From: Phycisphaerales bacterium
Lineage (GTDB): Bacteria > Planctomycetota > Phycisphaerae > Phycisphaerales > UBA1924
Assembly (NCBI GenBank): GCA_035627955.1
Contig: DASPKU010000001.1
Coordinates: 124,001 to 188,000, forward strand
Direction: 5' to 3'
DNA: 64,000 bases
Shown: piece after piece, positions 53,126 through 62,396 of the stretch
Layout: each line of letters begins with the position of its first letter
How positions within the stretch are numbered: the stretch's first letter is position 1
Program-made: the position numbers and the translations under genes
Notes under the pieces: generated by a model
The model's input: the letters and a program-made list of their open reading frames with translations, nothing else
Databases searched by the model: none
Told to the model about the DNA's origin: nothing

Positions 53126-55273
53126 ATGTCCGTCGCCACCGCCCCATCCCCGCCCCCGAATGCCAGCGAGCGCCCCCGCGCGCACCACCAGCGCCGCCCC
53201 GCCCTTCCCGCCGCCCACGGCGAGCCCGCCATCTGGGTCATGGGATCCGCCCTCGTTATCGCCGTGGTCATGATCCTGGGCATCCTCGCCCTCATCATCG
53301 TCCAGGGCTCGCAGACCTTCTGGCCCCGCCCCGTGCACCGGCTCGCGCTCAGCAGCGGCGAGGTTGTCCTCGGCATCCCCACCGACCATGACGAGGCCGC
53401 GAAACGCACGCTCTACCGCGTGGGTAACCGCGACATCGGCCAGCAGCCCTTCCGCTGGATCAACGCGGCCGACATCACCACCACCGACACCCCGACCGAC
53501 GTACTGCTCTTGGAGCGCACCGACTGGGGGATCTGGCTCGGCGAGCCGCAGGCCATCATCGAGCTTGACGGAACGAGCCGCACCACCCTCGCCGAAGGCC
53601 CGCATGCGACCATCGCAAAGTTGCGAGAGCTCCAGCCCGCCATCATTGCCGCTGAACACAACGCCGAACACCGCACCGAGCACGAGCTCGGCGCCATCAG
53701 CCGCGACATCAACAACCTCCGCCTCGAGGTGAAGGAGGCCGAGCTCCAGGCCCGCGAGCACACCACCCAGCGCCCGCCCCTGCTCTCCTGGCTCACCACC
53801 GGCCTCCTCGCCGCCGGCGCCGTCGCCGCCGCATTCGCCTCCCGCCGCATCCGCTCTACGCCCAACCAGTCCCTGACCCAGCGGTCCCTCCGCGCTGGAG
53901 CCCGCGCTGCCCTCTTCACCCTCGCCATCGCTGCGGCCCTGTTCGCCCTGCTCGAGAATCCCACTCGCGCCAACACCATGACCCCCGAGCGTCTCGCCGC
54001 CATCAAGCACGACGCGGCCACACGCATCACCAGCCTCCAGAAGCAGTACCAGGCCACTCAGTCCGACATCAGCACCCGGCGCACGCAGAACAACCGCACC
54101 CGCCTCCTCATCACCGAGCCTACTACCGGCCACATCGCGCCGACGCGCCAGTCCGCCCCCGACGACCCGCTCCAGGTCTCGCAGATCGTCCGCGCCGTCC
54201 AGCCTAACGCCCTCTCCACTTCCGACAAGCTCGGCGTCTACTTCTCACGCTGGTGGGAGTTCCTCTCCGCGAAGCCCCGCGCCCAGAACACCGAGGGCGG
54301 CGTCTTCCCCGTCATCGTCGGCACCGTCACGCTCACCATCCTGCTCGCGGTCGCCGTGGTCCCCCTGGGCGTGGTGGCCGCGCTCTACCTCCGCGAGTAC
54401 GCCCGCCAGGGCCCGCTCGTCTCGCTCATCCGCATCGCGGTGAACAACCTCGCCGGTGTTCCCTCCGTGGTCTACGGCATCTTCGGCCTTGGCTTCTTCG
54501 CGTACTCGCTCGGCGCGTATATCGACACCGGCCCCTCCTCACCCACGCCCGCAACGCCGTGGTGGTGGGGGATCATCGCCTGCGCCGTCCTCGTCTCTCT
54601 CGCCCTCGCCCTCGCCGTGTACGCCAAGGGCATCCCCAATCCCAGGACCCGCACCCGCGTGCAGGCCCTCATCGGCCTGGGCTGGCTCGCGGCCCTCATC
54701 CTTGCCATCTGGGCCATCTGGACCACGCCCTACTTCGGCGGCTTCTTCCGCGAAAAACTCCCCACCTCCACCTTCAACGCCCGCGGCATCCTCTGGGCCT
54801 CGCTCACCCTCGCCCTGCTCACTCTTCCCGTCGTCATCGTCGCCACGGAAGAGGCCATCGCCGCGGTGCCGCGCTCGGTCCGCGAGGGCTCGTACGGCGC
54901 CGGCGCCTCCAAGTGGCAGACGGTCCGCCGCATCGTTCTCCCCCAGGCCCTCCCGGGCATTATGACCGGCGCCATCCTCGCCATGGCCCGGGGCGCCGGC
55001 GAGGTCGCCCCGCTCATGCTGGTCGGCGCCGTCAAGTCCGCCCCCGAGCTCCCTATCGACTCGGAGTTCCCCTTCATCCACGCCGAGCGCAGCTTCATGC
55101 ACCTGGGCTTCCACATCTTCGACCTGGGTTTCCAAAGCCCCGACTCCAAGGCCTCCACCCCGCTGCTCTGGACCACCACGCTCCTGCTGATTCTGATCGT
55201 GCTCGCGCTGAATCTCACGGCAATCATCATCCGTTCCCGCCTGCGGGCGAAGGTCATCAACGCCAGCGTGTGA
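53126..55273 (+). CDS. pstA: Phosphate ABC transporter permease PstA with extended periplasmic region
   Basis: A 715-residue partner permease, again more than twice the usual length. A first membrane helix ([20 protein letters not shown]) is followed by about 330 residues with a DUF3333-like region, a coiled coil ([20 protein letters not shown]) and two added membrane helices. The transport domain begins near [20 protein letters not shown] and carries the coupling loop [20 protein letters not shown]. It starts six bases after the pstC stop, and pstB begins eight bases after its own stop, so the three genes are co-transcribed. Both permeases being enlarged suggests the two periplasmic inserts interact. 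Confidence 0.9.
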   Translation: MSVATAPSPPPNASERPRAHHQRRPALPAAHGEPAIWVMGSALVIAVVMILGILALIIVQGSQTFWPRPVHRLALSSGEVVLGIPTDHDEAAKRTLYRVGNRDIGQQPFRWINAADITTTDTPTDVLLLERTDWGIWLGEPQAIIELDGTSRTTLAEGPHATIAKLRELQPAIIAAEHNAEHRTEHELGAISRDINNLRLEVKEAELQAREHTTQRPPLLSWLTTGLLAAGAVAAAFASRRIRSTPNQSLTQRSLRAGARAALFTLAIAAALFALLENPTRANTMTPERLAAIKHDAATRITSLQKQYQATQSDISTRRTQNNRTRLLITEPTTGHIAPTRQSAPDDPLQVSQIVRAVQPNALSTSDKLGVYFSRWWEFLSAKPRAQNTEGGVFPVIVGTVTLTILLAVAVVPLGVVAALYLREYARQGPLVSLIRIAVNNLAGVPSVVYGIFGLGFFAYSLGAYIDTGPSSPTPATPWWWGIIACAVLVSLALALAVYAKGIPNPRTRTRVQALIGLGWLAALILAIWAIWTTPYFGGFFREKLPTSTFNARGILWASLTLALLTLPVVIVATEEAIAAVPRSVREGSYGAGASKWQTVRRIVLPQALPGIMTGAILAMARGAGEVAPLMLVGAVKSAPELPIDSEFPFIHAERSFMHLGFHIFDLGFQSPDSKASTPLLWTTTLLLILIVLALNLTAIIIRSRLRAKVINASV

Positions 55274-55281
55274 TCCCACCT

Positions 55282-56175
55282 ATGCCCACCATCGAGACCA
55301 AGCCCGTCCAAGTCAGCCGCCCCGGCGGCGACCACCGCCCTCAGCGCGAATACCGCGTGATCAACGCCATCCGCGCCGGCCAGCCCAGCACCCCGTTCAT
55401 CTCCCCGGCCCTTGAGGCCGAGTCCACCGTCCTGGAGATGAACAAGTTCAACCTCTGGTACGGCCCCAAGCAAGCCCTCTTCGACGTCGACATGCGCATC
55501 CCCTCCGGCAAGGTCACGGCCCTCATCGGCCCCTCCGGCTGCGGCAAGTCGACCCTCCTCCGCTCAGTCAACCGCCTGAACGACCTCGTCGACGGCGTCC
55601 GCTACCAGGGCTCCATCCTCCTCAACCAGGACGACCTTTACGCCCACCACGTCGACGTCATCGACCTCCGCAAGCGCCTGGGCATGGTCTTCCAGAAGCC
55701 CAACCCGTTCCCGATGTCCATCTTCGAGAACGTGGTCTACCCCCTCCGCATCGACGGCGAGCGCCGCAAGTCCGTGCTCGAAGAATCCTGCGAGCGCTCC
55801 CTCCGCGCCGCGGCCCTCTGGGACGAGGTCAAAGACCGCCTCAAGGACTCCGCCCTGGGCATGTCCGGCGGCCAGCAGCAGCGCCTCTGCATCGCCCGCG
55901 CCATCGTCGCCGACCCCGAGGTGCTGCTCCTGGACGAGCCCTGCTCCGCACTCGACCCTGTCGCCACCCTCAAGATCGAGGAGCTCATCCTTGAGATCTC
56001 ATCGCGCTACACCGTGCTGATCGTCACCCACAACATGCAGCAGGCCGCCCGCGTCTCCACCTACACCGCCTTCATGTACCTCGGCCGCCTCGTCGAATAC
56101 GGCCCCACCCGCGAGGTCTTCCAGACCCCGCACCTCCCCGAGACCGAGGACTACGTCACCGGCCGCTTCGGGTGA
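55282..56175 (+). CDS. pstB: Phosphate ABC transporter ATP-binding protein PstB
   Basis: A 297-residue ATPase. Walker [10 protein letters not shown] at residues 83-91, Q-loop [16 protein letters not shown] (the FQxPNPFP form is typical of PstB), signature [15 protein letters not shown], Walker [14 protein letters not shown] and switch His [12 protein letters not shown] are all present. The N-terminal 50 residues before [12 protein letters not shown] are an extra, probably disordered, extension. Phosphate uptake is normally under PhoR/PhoB control; no such genes or PhoU are found here. The gene ends nine bases before an inverted-repeat cassette. Confidence 0.96.
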   Translation: MPTIETKPVQVSRPGGDHRPQREYRVINAIRAGQPSTPFISPALEAESTVLEMNKFNLWYGPKQALFDVDMRIPSGKVTALIGPSGCGKSTLLRSVNRLNDLVDGVRYQGSILLNQDDLYAHHVDVIDLRKRLGMVFQKPNPFPMSIFENVVYPLRIDGERRKSVLEESCERSLRAAALWDEVKDRLKDSALGMSGGQQQRLCIARAIVADPEVLLLDEPCSALDPVATLKIEELILEISSRYTVLIVTHNMQQAARVSTYTAFMYLGRLVEYGPTREVFQTPHLPETEDYVTGRFG

Positions 56176-56184
56176 AAGACGTTC

Positions 56185-56568
56185 ACCACAGAGGCACAGA
56201 GGCGCAGAGGGTGCACAGAGAAGACCTTTGGACCGTTCGAGGGCGATGCGTTTGATCCCTTCCTTCAGTGTCGCGCCGTGGAAGTTGAGAAGAAGTCCTG
56301 TCCTCATCTTCGAGAGCCGGAGGTATGTCAGCAGCTGCGCTTCGTGAATCGGAGCAAGCAGCTCAACCTGCCGACGAAAGCTCAGCCCACAGTGCCGTCA
56401 ACTCAAGACCAAGGCACTGCTCATACGCCGACTCCAGCAGCCCCGGCCCGAGCGCCCGATGCGCAGCAATCGCTCCCCCGATGATCTTGTCAGTCAACGG
56501 ATCAAGCGCTTGATTCTCAATCCCAAGTTCTCCTCTGTGCACCCTCTGCGCCTCTGTGCCTCTGTGGT
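56185..56568. mobile_element. Small cassette with perfect 36-bp terminal inverted repeats
   Basis: The sequence 56185-56220 (beginning ACCACAGAGGCACAGAGGCG) is the exact complement, 36 of 36, of 56533-56568. Between them lies a decayed GxxExxY gene. The right end reaches the first base of the stop codon of the TMTC-like gene. No transposase is inside, so it would have to be moved by an enzyme supplied elsewhere. Confidence 0.8.
56221..56532 (-). pseudogene. GxxExxY-family protein, frameshifted and internally deleted
   Basis: Read from 56532 downward: LDPLTDKIIGGAIAAHRALG then PGLLESAYEQCLGLEL, the N-terminal GxxExxY signature (GPGLLESAY). After ELTALWAELS the frame must shift to continue as FRRQVELLAPIHEAQLLTYL then RLSKMRTGLLLNFHGATLKE and GIKRIAL, the family's C-terminus. 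About 35 residues of the middle (the part with the conserved ADLLVE and VIVELK strands) are missing between RRQVE and LAPIHEAQ. The GxxExxY family is of unknown function. The gene is thus dead by both a shift and a deletion, while its flanking repeats remain perfect. Confidence 0.72.
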
Positions 56569-58427
56569 TAGTCTTCTCCCAGCTCCCGCAGCTTCGCCCC
56601 CGCCGCCCCCCTCACCTCCTCATACGCGAGCGCCTTCCGCAGCACCGCCGCCGCCTCCTCCTTGCGTCCCGCATCAATCAGCGCCAGCGCGTACACCATG
56701 TACGGCCCGCCGTCCTTGATCGGCACCCTTGGGTCTTCCACGCTCGCCACCGCCATCTCGATCTGCCGCATTCCCTCCTCGCGCCGCCCCTGCCCGAAGT
56801 ACATGATCGCCAGGTTCTGCCGCGCCACATACGGCTGCGCCATCGTCTCCGCCGCCGCGAGGTACGCCTTCTCCGCCTCCCTCACATCCCCGCGGTCGCG
56901 CAGCAGGTTGGCCATCGCATACCACGACCGCCCATCCTTCGGGTTCGCCTCCACCGCCCCCTTGTACAGCTCGATCGCCAGGTCCGGGTCGCTCGACTGC
57001 ACCGTCACCGCGTAATACCCCAGCACCCGGTACGTCGGCGTCACCTGCGCGGCATAGCTCCACAGCGACTTCGAGTCCTTCCACACCGTCGTCTGCGCAT
57101 AGCTCGCCGCTACCAGCCCCGCCGTCACGCACGCCCCTACGAACCCCGCCAGCCGCGCCGCCTTCAGCCCCGCCTCCCCGCCGCCGCGCAGCTCCGCACG
57201 CCGCACCAGCTGCACCGCGCCGTACCCCAGCATCAGCGCGAACGGCATCGTCGCCAGGTAGCTGTACCGGTCCGCCACCATCTGGTCCCCGCTCTGCAGC
57301 ACACCGAGCACCGGGCTCACCTGCACCAGGTAGATGAACAGCGCCACCGCCACGCCCCGCGCTCGCCCGCTGACCCACCCCCACACCGCCGCCGCCACCA
57401 TCGCCGCCACCACCACGTACGCCGCGAGAAACCGCCCCTCCCACGGGTTCAGCTCCGCCGGAAGCTCATAGAGCGGCGAGTGCACCGCCGGCGCCACGGT
57501 CTGCTTCACATAGAACATCAGTCCGTAGCACGCCTGCACGAACCGGTCGCCAACACTCCAATCCTCCAGCGTCTTCGCGGCCAGCACCTCCCGCACCGCC
57601 CGCGACGCCACCACCGCCGTCACCACCCCGATCACCATGAACGGGACCTTCTCCGCGACCACGCGCAGCCCATCCCGCGTGAACCACCCGCGCACCCCCG
57701 CCACCCGCCGCAGCGGGTACATGTCCAGCGCAATCAGCACCACGAAGAAGCTCATCCCCCACGCCTTGCTCGCGCAGCTCAGAAAGACCAGCACCACGGC
57801 CCCCCAGTACCACTTCCAGTCCCGCACCCGCGCACTCCCAACCGCAACCGCGCGGAAGTACGCCAGCAGCCCCGCCAGCAGGAAGGTCGTGCTCAGCACG
57901 TCCCGCCGCTCCGTCACCCACGCCACCGACTCCACCCGCAGCGGGTGCACCGCGAAGAACGCCGCGCTCAGCCACGCCGCCAGCGTGACCAGCTTCGAGT
58001 ACTCGCGAGCCGCCCCCGCGCTCTCGCCCGCCCCCACGCGCACCTCACCACCGATCCCCCCCAGCATCCCCAGCACCCGCCGCGACACGAAAAAGAACAG
58101 CACCGCGTTCACCGCGTGCATGGCGATATTCACCGCGTGCGACACCCCCGGCGCCCCGCCCCACAGCTCGTACTGCAACCCGAAGCTCAGCCACGTCAGG
58201 GGCGTGTAGTGCCCCAGCAGCCGATTCGTCAGCATCCACCGCACGTTCTCGCCGCTCAGGCCCCACCACATCTGGTTGTCAACGAAGTTCTGCATGTCGT
58301 CCCACGACACATACAGCGCGTTGAACGCCGGCCAGAACGCCGCGACGACCAGTGCCACCAGGCCAGCGCACACCCCCAGCACCCACCGCCCCGACGCCGC
58401 GCCCACAAGCACACCCTGCTCACTCAT
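56568..58427 (-). CDS. TMTC-like GT-C membrane glycosyltransferase with TPR repeats (copy 1)
   Basis: A 619-residue protein with about 11 membrane helices followed by a C-terminal TPR region. The first periplasmic loop has the acidic pair SWDDMQNF (Asp43, Asp44) typical of GT-C enzymes, then HAVNIAMHAVNAVLFF, FFAVHPLRVESVAWVTERRD (highly conserved), CASKAWGMSFFVVL and ADRYSYLATMPFAL. The TPR part begins near VLGYYAVTVQSSDPDLAIEL. The overall plan is that of TMTC O-mannosyltransferases and their bacterial homologues, so surface-protein glycosylation with a lipid-linked sugar is inferred. The ATG has GGGAG upstream. It is the most downstream of three tandem copies; an inverted-repeat cassette abuts its stop. 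Confidence 0.85.
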   Translation of the reverse strand: MSEQGVLVGAASGRWVLGVCAGLVALVVAAFWPAFNALYVSWDDMQNFVDNQMWWGLSGENVRWMLTNRLLGHYTPLTWLSFGLQYELWGGAPGVSHAVNIAMHAVNAVLFFFVSRRVLGMLGGIGGEVRVGAGESAGAAREYSKLVTLAAWLSAAFFAVHPLRVESVAWVTERRDVLSTTFLLAGLLAYFRAVAVGSARVRDWKWYWGAVVLVFLSCASKAWGMSFFVVLIALDMYPLRRVAGVRGWFTRDGLRVVAEKVPFMVIGVVTAVVASRAVREVLAAKTLEDWSVGDRFVQACYGLMFYVKQTVAPAVHSPLYELPAELNPWEGRFLAAYVVVAAMVAAAVWGWVSGRARGVAVALFIYLVQVSPVLGVLQSGDQMVADRYSYLATMPFALMLGYGAVQLVRRAELRGGGEAGLKAARLAGFVGACVTAGLVAASYAQTTVWKDSKSLWSYAAQVTPTYRVLGYYAVTVQSSDPDLAIELYKGAVEANPKDGRSWYAMANLLRDRGDVREAEKAYLAAAETMAQPYVARQNLAIMYFGQGRREEGMRQIEMAVASVEDPRVPIKDGGPYMVYALALIDAGRKEEAAAVLRKALAYEEVRGAAGAKLRELGED

Positions 58428-58448
58428 GCCCGCATCCTACTCCCCGGT

Positions 58449-58512
58449 ACCATGGCGACTCCCGCGTGCCATGGCAACTCCTGCGTGCCATGGCGACGTC
58501 TTCGTCGCTATG
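58449..58512. repeat. Dispersed hairpin element, copy 3, with two partial upstream copies
   Basis: A full element at 58484-58512 is preceded by two partial copies of its left arm (CCATGGCGACTCC at 58450 and CCATGGCAACTCC at 58469), giving a short tandem array between TMTC-like copies 1 and 2. Confidence 0.78.
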
Positions 58513-58565
58513 CGCCTTCGCTCCAACATCCCACATCCCACATTCGACATCCGACATCCCAACCC

Positions 58566-59162
58566 TCACTCCCCCAGCTCCCTCAGCTTCCGCTCCGCCG
58601 CCTCCTTCATATCTCCAAACCCCGCGGCCTTCCGGATCCACTCGACCCCCTCCGCCCGCCGTCCCATCTCCAGCAGCACCATCCCCAGCGCCATGTGCGG
58701 CCGCCCCTGCCGGTCCGCCGCGCCCCCGCGCTCCACCTCATCCACCGCCGTGCGCAGCTCGCGCACCCCCTCCTCACGCCGCCCCGTCATGAAGTACAGC
58801 ACCCCAAGGTCCACCCGCGCCACGTACGGCTGCTCCATGCACTCCACCGCCCGCGTGTACGCCCCCTCCGCCTCCGAGAGCGCCCCCGCCGCGTGCGCCA
58901 GCTTCCCGTACTCGTACCACGCGTTCCCGTAATCAGGGTTCAACTCCGCCGCCCGCCGGAACAGTTCCGCCGCGTGCTGCGGGTCCTCGGCCTTCAACTC
59001 GAGCCCCAGAAACCACAGCACCATGGGCGTCGGTGTCACCTCCGCCGCATGCTCCCACAGCGTCCGGCTGTCGTGCCAAACCCGCGTCTGCGCCCGTGAC
59101 AGCACCACCAGCGACGCAACCAGCACCGCGCCCGCCGCGCACCCCAGCTTCAACGCAAGCAC
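58566..59162 (-). CDS. TMTC-like protein copy 2, C-terminal TPR part (separated by frameshift)
   Basis: This frame (198 residues, GTG at 59162) starts LALKLGCAAGAVLVASLVVL, the last membrane helix of copy 2, and continues with the TPR region (PQHAAELFRRAAELNPDYGN, EAEGAYTRAVECMEQPYVAR, LMFMTGRREEG-like units) to RKLRELGE, the same end as copies 1 and 3. It overlaps the membrane part at 59150 but in another frame. Restoring one G to the seven-G run at 59162-59168 would join the two into a protein of about 598 residues matching the intact paralogues. As an independent protein it would be a short anchored TPR protein, which is unlikely to be its natural form. Confidence 0.7.
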   Translation of the reverse strand: MLALKLGCAAGAVLVASLVVLSRAQTRVWHDSRTLWEHAAEVTPTPMVLWFLGLELKAEDPQHAAELFRRAAELNPDYGNAWYEYGKLAHAAGALSEAEGAYTRAVECMEQPYVARVDLGVLYFMTGRREEGVRELRTAVDEVERGGAADRQGRPHMALGMVLLEMGRRAEGVEWIRKAAGFGDMKEAAERKLRELGE

Positions 59163-60361
59163 CCCCCCTCAGCCCCGCGCCGCGCTTCCGCACGCCGCAC
59201 GACCCACACCGCCGCCCACGCCAGCCCTACCGCCAGCGGCATCGTCGCCAGGTAGCTGTACCGGTCCGCCACGAACTGGTACCCGCTCTGCAGCACCCCC
59301 AGCACCGGGCTCACCAGCACCAGGTAGATAAGCAGCCCGACCGTCACCCCCCGGGCCCGCCGCCACATCATCAGGCCAACAACCACCAGCGCCAGCACCA
59401 CCACGTACCCCGCGACGTACCGCCCCTCCAGCGGGTCCACGCTCACCGGCAGCTCGTACAGCGGCGAGTGCCCTGACGGCGCCACCGACTGCCGCAGGTA
59501 GAACATCAGCCCATAGCACGCCTGCACCGCCCGCTCGACAAGGCCCCACTCCGCCAGCGTCTTAGTCGCCATCCCCGCGCTTTGCGCCTTTGACGCGACC
59601 ACCGCCGTCGCCACCCCGATCGCCGCGAACGGCAGCTTCTCGACCGCAACGCGCAGCCCGGCACGCGTGAACCACCCGCGCACCCCCTCCACCCGCCGCA
59701 AGGGGTACACGTCCAGCAGCATCAGCACCACGAAGAAGCTCATCCCCCACGCCTTACTGGCGCAGCTCAGGGCCAGCAGCACCACCGCCGCCCAGTACCA
59801 CCGCCGATCCCGCACACCCGAACTCCCACCCTCACCCTCACCCACCGCCCGCAGGTACGCCAGCAGCGACCCCAGCAGCAGGGCCGTGCTCAGCAGGTCG
59901 CGCCGCTCCGTCGCCCACGCCACCGACTCCACCCGCAGCGGGTGCACCGCGAAGTACGCCGCCCCCAGCCCCGCCGCAACCACACCCAGCCTCGACAGCC
60001 CGCCACCCGCCCCCTCTTCCGTCACCATCCCCAGCACCCGCCGCACCACGAGAAAGAACAGCACGCTGTTCAGCGCGTGCAGCCCGATGTTCACCGCGTG
60101 CGACGCCCCCGGGTCGCCGCCGATCAGCTCGTACTGCAGCCCGAAGCTCAGCCACGTCAACGGGTGCCAGTGCCCCATGTGGAACGTGGTGAGCATCCAC
60201 CGCACGTTCTCCCCGCTCAACCCCCACCACATCGGGTTGGTCACGAAGTTTTGCCGGTCATCCCACGACACATAGAACGCCGACACCGCCGGCCAGAACG
60301 CGACCATCACCAGCGCCACCAGCGCCGCGCACACGCCCAGCAACCATCGACGCTCACCCAT
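59150..60361 (-). CDS. TMTC-like protein copy 2, membrane part (truncated by frameshift)
   Basis: From the ATG at 60361 (MGERRWLLGVCAALVALVMV; GGAG site upstream) the frame encodes the membrane portion with SWDDRQNF, FAVHPLRVESVAWATERRD, CASKAWGMSFFVVL and ADRYSYLATMPLAV, then ends after ARRGAEGGCLR at 59150. The break is in a run of seven G residues (minus strand). The paralogues show that the chain should continue into the last membrane helix and TPR repeats. Explanations are a sequencing error in the homopolymer, recent inactivation, or slipped-strand phase variation; the intact quality of both halves argues against old decay. Confidence 0.78.
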   Translation of the reverse strand: MGERRWLLGVCAALVALVMVAFWPAVSAFYVSWDDRQNFVTNPMWWGLSGENVRWMLTTFHMGHWHPLTWLSFGLQYELIGGDPGASHAVNIGLHALNSVLFFLVVRRVLGMVTEEGAGGGLSRLGVVAAGLGAAYFAVHPLRVESVAWATERRDLLSTALLLGSLLAYLRAVGEGEGGSSGVRDRRWYWAAVVLLALSCASKAWGMSFFVVLMLLDVYPLRRVEGVRGWFTRAGLRVAVEKLPFAAIGVATAVVASKAQSAGMATKTLAEWGLVERAVQACYGLMFYLRQSVAPSGHSPLYELPVSVDPLEGRYVAGYVVVLALVVVGLMMWRRARGVTVGLLIYLVLVSPVLGVLQSGYQFVADRYSYLATMPLAVGLAWAAVWVVRRAEARRGAEGGCLR

Positions 60362-60400
60362 ACCCGCTCCACGTGCCATGCGTGCCCCAGCGCCTTCTCG

Positions 60401-60429
60401 CGTGCCATAGCGACGTCTTCATCGCTATG
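60401..60429. repeat. Dispersed hairpin element, copy 4
   Basis: Between TMTC-like copies 2 and 3. Left arm CATAGCGACG and right arm CATCGCTATG: the G.U pair of the other copies is A-T here, while a pair near the loop is lost. The change at the first position supports a hairpin as the conserved form. Confidence 0.78.
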
Positions 60430-60471
60430 TGCCTTCCTCCCGACCTCCGACTTCCCACTTCCGACTTCCCC

Positions 60472-62301
60472 TCACTCCCCAACCTCCACCAGCATCCGCT
60501 CCGCCTCCCCCCGCACATCCCGGTGCCCCGCCGCCTTCTTCAGCTGCGCCACCGCCCCCGCCCGATCTCCGCGCTCCAGCAGCACCCGCGCCAGGTTCAG
60601 GTGCGGCGCCCCCCGCGACCGCATACCGGCGCCCTCATTGTCCGCCACCGCGGCCTCCAGCGCCCGCTGCGCCTCCTCCAGCCGCCCCTGCTCCCGCAGC
60701 ACCAGACCCAGCTCCATCCACGCCGCCCACGCGGGGTTCAGCCACTTGGCCCCCTCCCCATACGCCCGCGCCGCCTCGTGCAGATCGCCAGCCGCCCGCG
60801 ACAGCGCCGCGTACTCCCACCACGCCCGCCCGCTCGTCGGGAAGTTCTCCGTCGCACGTTTCACCACCGACCGCGCCAGCACCGGATCCTCGTGCTTGAA
60901 GTGCTCAGCCCAGTTGCACAGCACAAACGCCGTGGGCGTCACCTGCGCCGCGTACGTCCACAGCGTCAAGCTATCCCTCCACACGCGGCTCTGCGCCCGG
61001 CTCGCGAACACCATCGCCCCCGTCGCCACTGCCGCGACCGCGCCCACCAGCAGCCCCGCCTTCCGCAGCTCCTCGGCCCCCTTCGCCTCCTGGCGCCGCA
61101 GCAGCACCACCACGCCTGCCCCCAGCAGCACCGCGAATGGAATCGTCGCCAGGTAGCTGTACCGGTCCGCGACGAACTGGTCCCCGCTCTGCAGGACGCC
61201 CAGCACCGGGCTGATCAGCAGCACGTACAGCGCAATCGCCACGGTTACGCCCCGCGCCCGCTTCCAGCACCACACCGCCGCGCCCGCCAGCACCACCACG
61301 AACACGTACGACAGCACAAACCGCAGCGCCAGCGGGTCCAGCTCCAGCGGGATCTCGTACAGCGGCGAGTGCGTGCTCGGCGCCACCGTCTGCTTCACAT
61401 AGAACCACAGCCCGTAGCACGCCTGCACCACGCGGCTCACGACGCCGTACTCCTCCAGCGGCTTCGCCGCGTGCGCGACCGCCTGGGCCCGCGACGCCAG
61501 CACCGCCGTCGCCAGCCCGATCACCGCGAACGGCGCCTTCTGCACCAGCACCCGCAGCCCATCCCGCGTGAACCACCCGGCGAGCGTGGTCACCCGCCGC
61601 AGGGGCATCATGTCCACCGCCATCAGCACCACAAAGAAGCTCATCCCCCACGCCTTGCTCGCGCAGCTCAAGAGCGCCAGCACCACCGCCGCCCAGTACC
61701 ACCGCCCATCCCGCACCCCAGCGCCCTGAGCCTCCACCGCCCGCAGGTACGCCAGCAGCGCCCCCAGCAGGAACGCCGTGCTCAGCACATCCCGCCGCTC
61801 CGTGATCCACGCCACCGGCTCCACCCGCAGCGGGTGCACCAGGAACAGCACCGCCCCCAGCACCGCCGCCACCGTCACCACCTTCGAGTACCCGCCCCCG
61901 CCCTCAGTCCATTGCTCGCCCGGGAAGCCCACCGCCAGCAGCCGCCGCGCCGCCAGGAACAGCAGCACGCCGTTCACTCCATGCACCACGATGTTGAACG
62001 CGTGGTACCCCATCGGGTTTGACCCCGACACATACCACTGCGCACCGAACGTCATCCACGTCACCGGCTGATAGTGCCCCAACCAGTACGTCGTCCACAT
62101 CCACTTCAGGTTCTCGACCCCCAGCCCGCGCCACCGCTCATTCATCACAAAATTCTGAGCATCGTCCCACGACAGCCACTCCCCAAAGAACGCCGGCCAG
62201 AACGCCACCACCGCCAGCACCATCAACCCCGCGCCAATCCCCCACACCCACCCCCGCGGCGTCACTCCCTCCAGCACACGACCTCCCGGCGCATCACTCA
62301 T
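60472..62301 (-). CDS. TMTC-like GT-C membrane glycosyltransferase with TPR repeats (copy 3)
   Basis: A 609-residue intact copy. Helices begin at VWGIGAGLMVLAVVAFWPAF, followed by SWDDAQNF (acidic catalytic pair), HAFNIVVHGVNGVLLFLAAR, FLVHPLRVEPVAWITERRD, CASKAWGMSFFVVLMAVDMM, ADRYSYLATIPFAV, and a TPR-like C-terminal region (DPVLARSVVKRATENFPTSG, EGAKWLNPAWAAWMELGLVL, EAQRALEAAVADNEG). It is the first of three genes in transcription order. The ATG at 62301 is used; a GTG directly before it is also possible. Three tandem copies point to repeated duplication, perhaps for different acceptor proteins. Confidence 0.85.
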   Translation of the reverse strand: MSDAPGGRVLEGVTPRGWVWGIGAGLMVLAVVAFWPAFFGEWLSWDDAQNFVMNERWRGLGVENLKWMWTTYWLGHYQPVTWMTFGAQWYVSGSNPMGYHAFNIVVHGVNGVLLFLAARRLLAVGFPGEQWTEGGGGYSKVVTVAAVLGAVLFLVHPLRVEPVAWITERRDVLSTAFLLGALLAYLRAVEAQGAGVRDGRWYWAAVVLALLSCASKAWGMSFFVVLMAVDMMPLRRVTTLAGWFTRDGLRVLVQKAPFAVIGLATAVLASRAQAVAHAAKPLEEYGVVSRVVQACYGLWFYVKQTVAPSTHSPLYEIPLELDPLALRFVLSYVFVVVLAGAAVWCWKRARGVTVAIALYVLLISPVLGVLQSGDQFVADRYSYLATIPFAVLLGAGVVVLLRRQEAKGAEELRKAGLLVGAVAAVATGAMVFASRAQSRVWRDSLTLWTYAAQVTPTAFVLCNWAEHFKHEDPVLARSVVKRATENFPTSGRAWWEYAALSRAAGDLHEAARAYGEGAKWLNPAWAAWMELGLVLREQGRLEEAQRALEAAVADNEGAGMRSRGAPHLNLARVLLERGDRAGAVAQLKKAAGHRDVRGEAERMLVEVGE

Positions 62302-62396
62302 CACCGCATCCTACCTCGTTCGATTACGCGTGCTCGCCCGGAGAAAGACCACGGCAGCGGTTGCCGACTCACTGGGCCACGTGGGAAGCCGGGTTC

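Noticed and set aside
56185-56568. The inverted-repeat cassette considered as an insertion sequence
   Set aside because: No transposase frame is inside; the only coding remnant belongs to the GxxExxY family. It is reported as a non-autonomous cassette.
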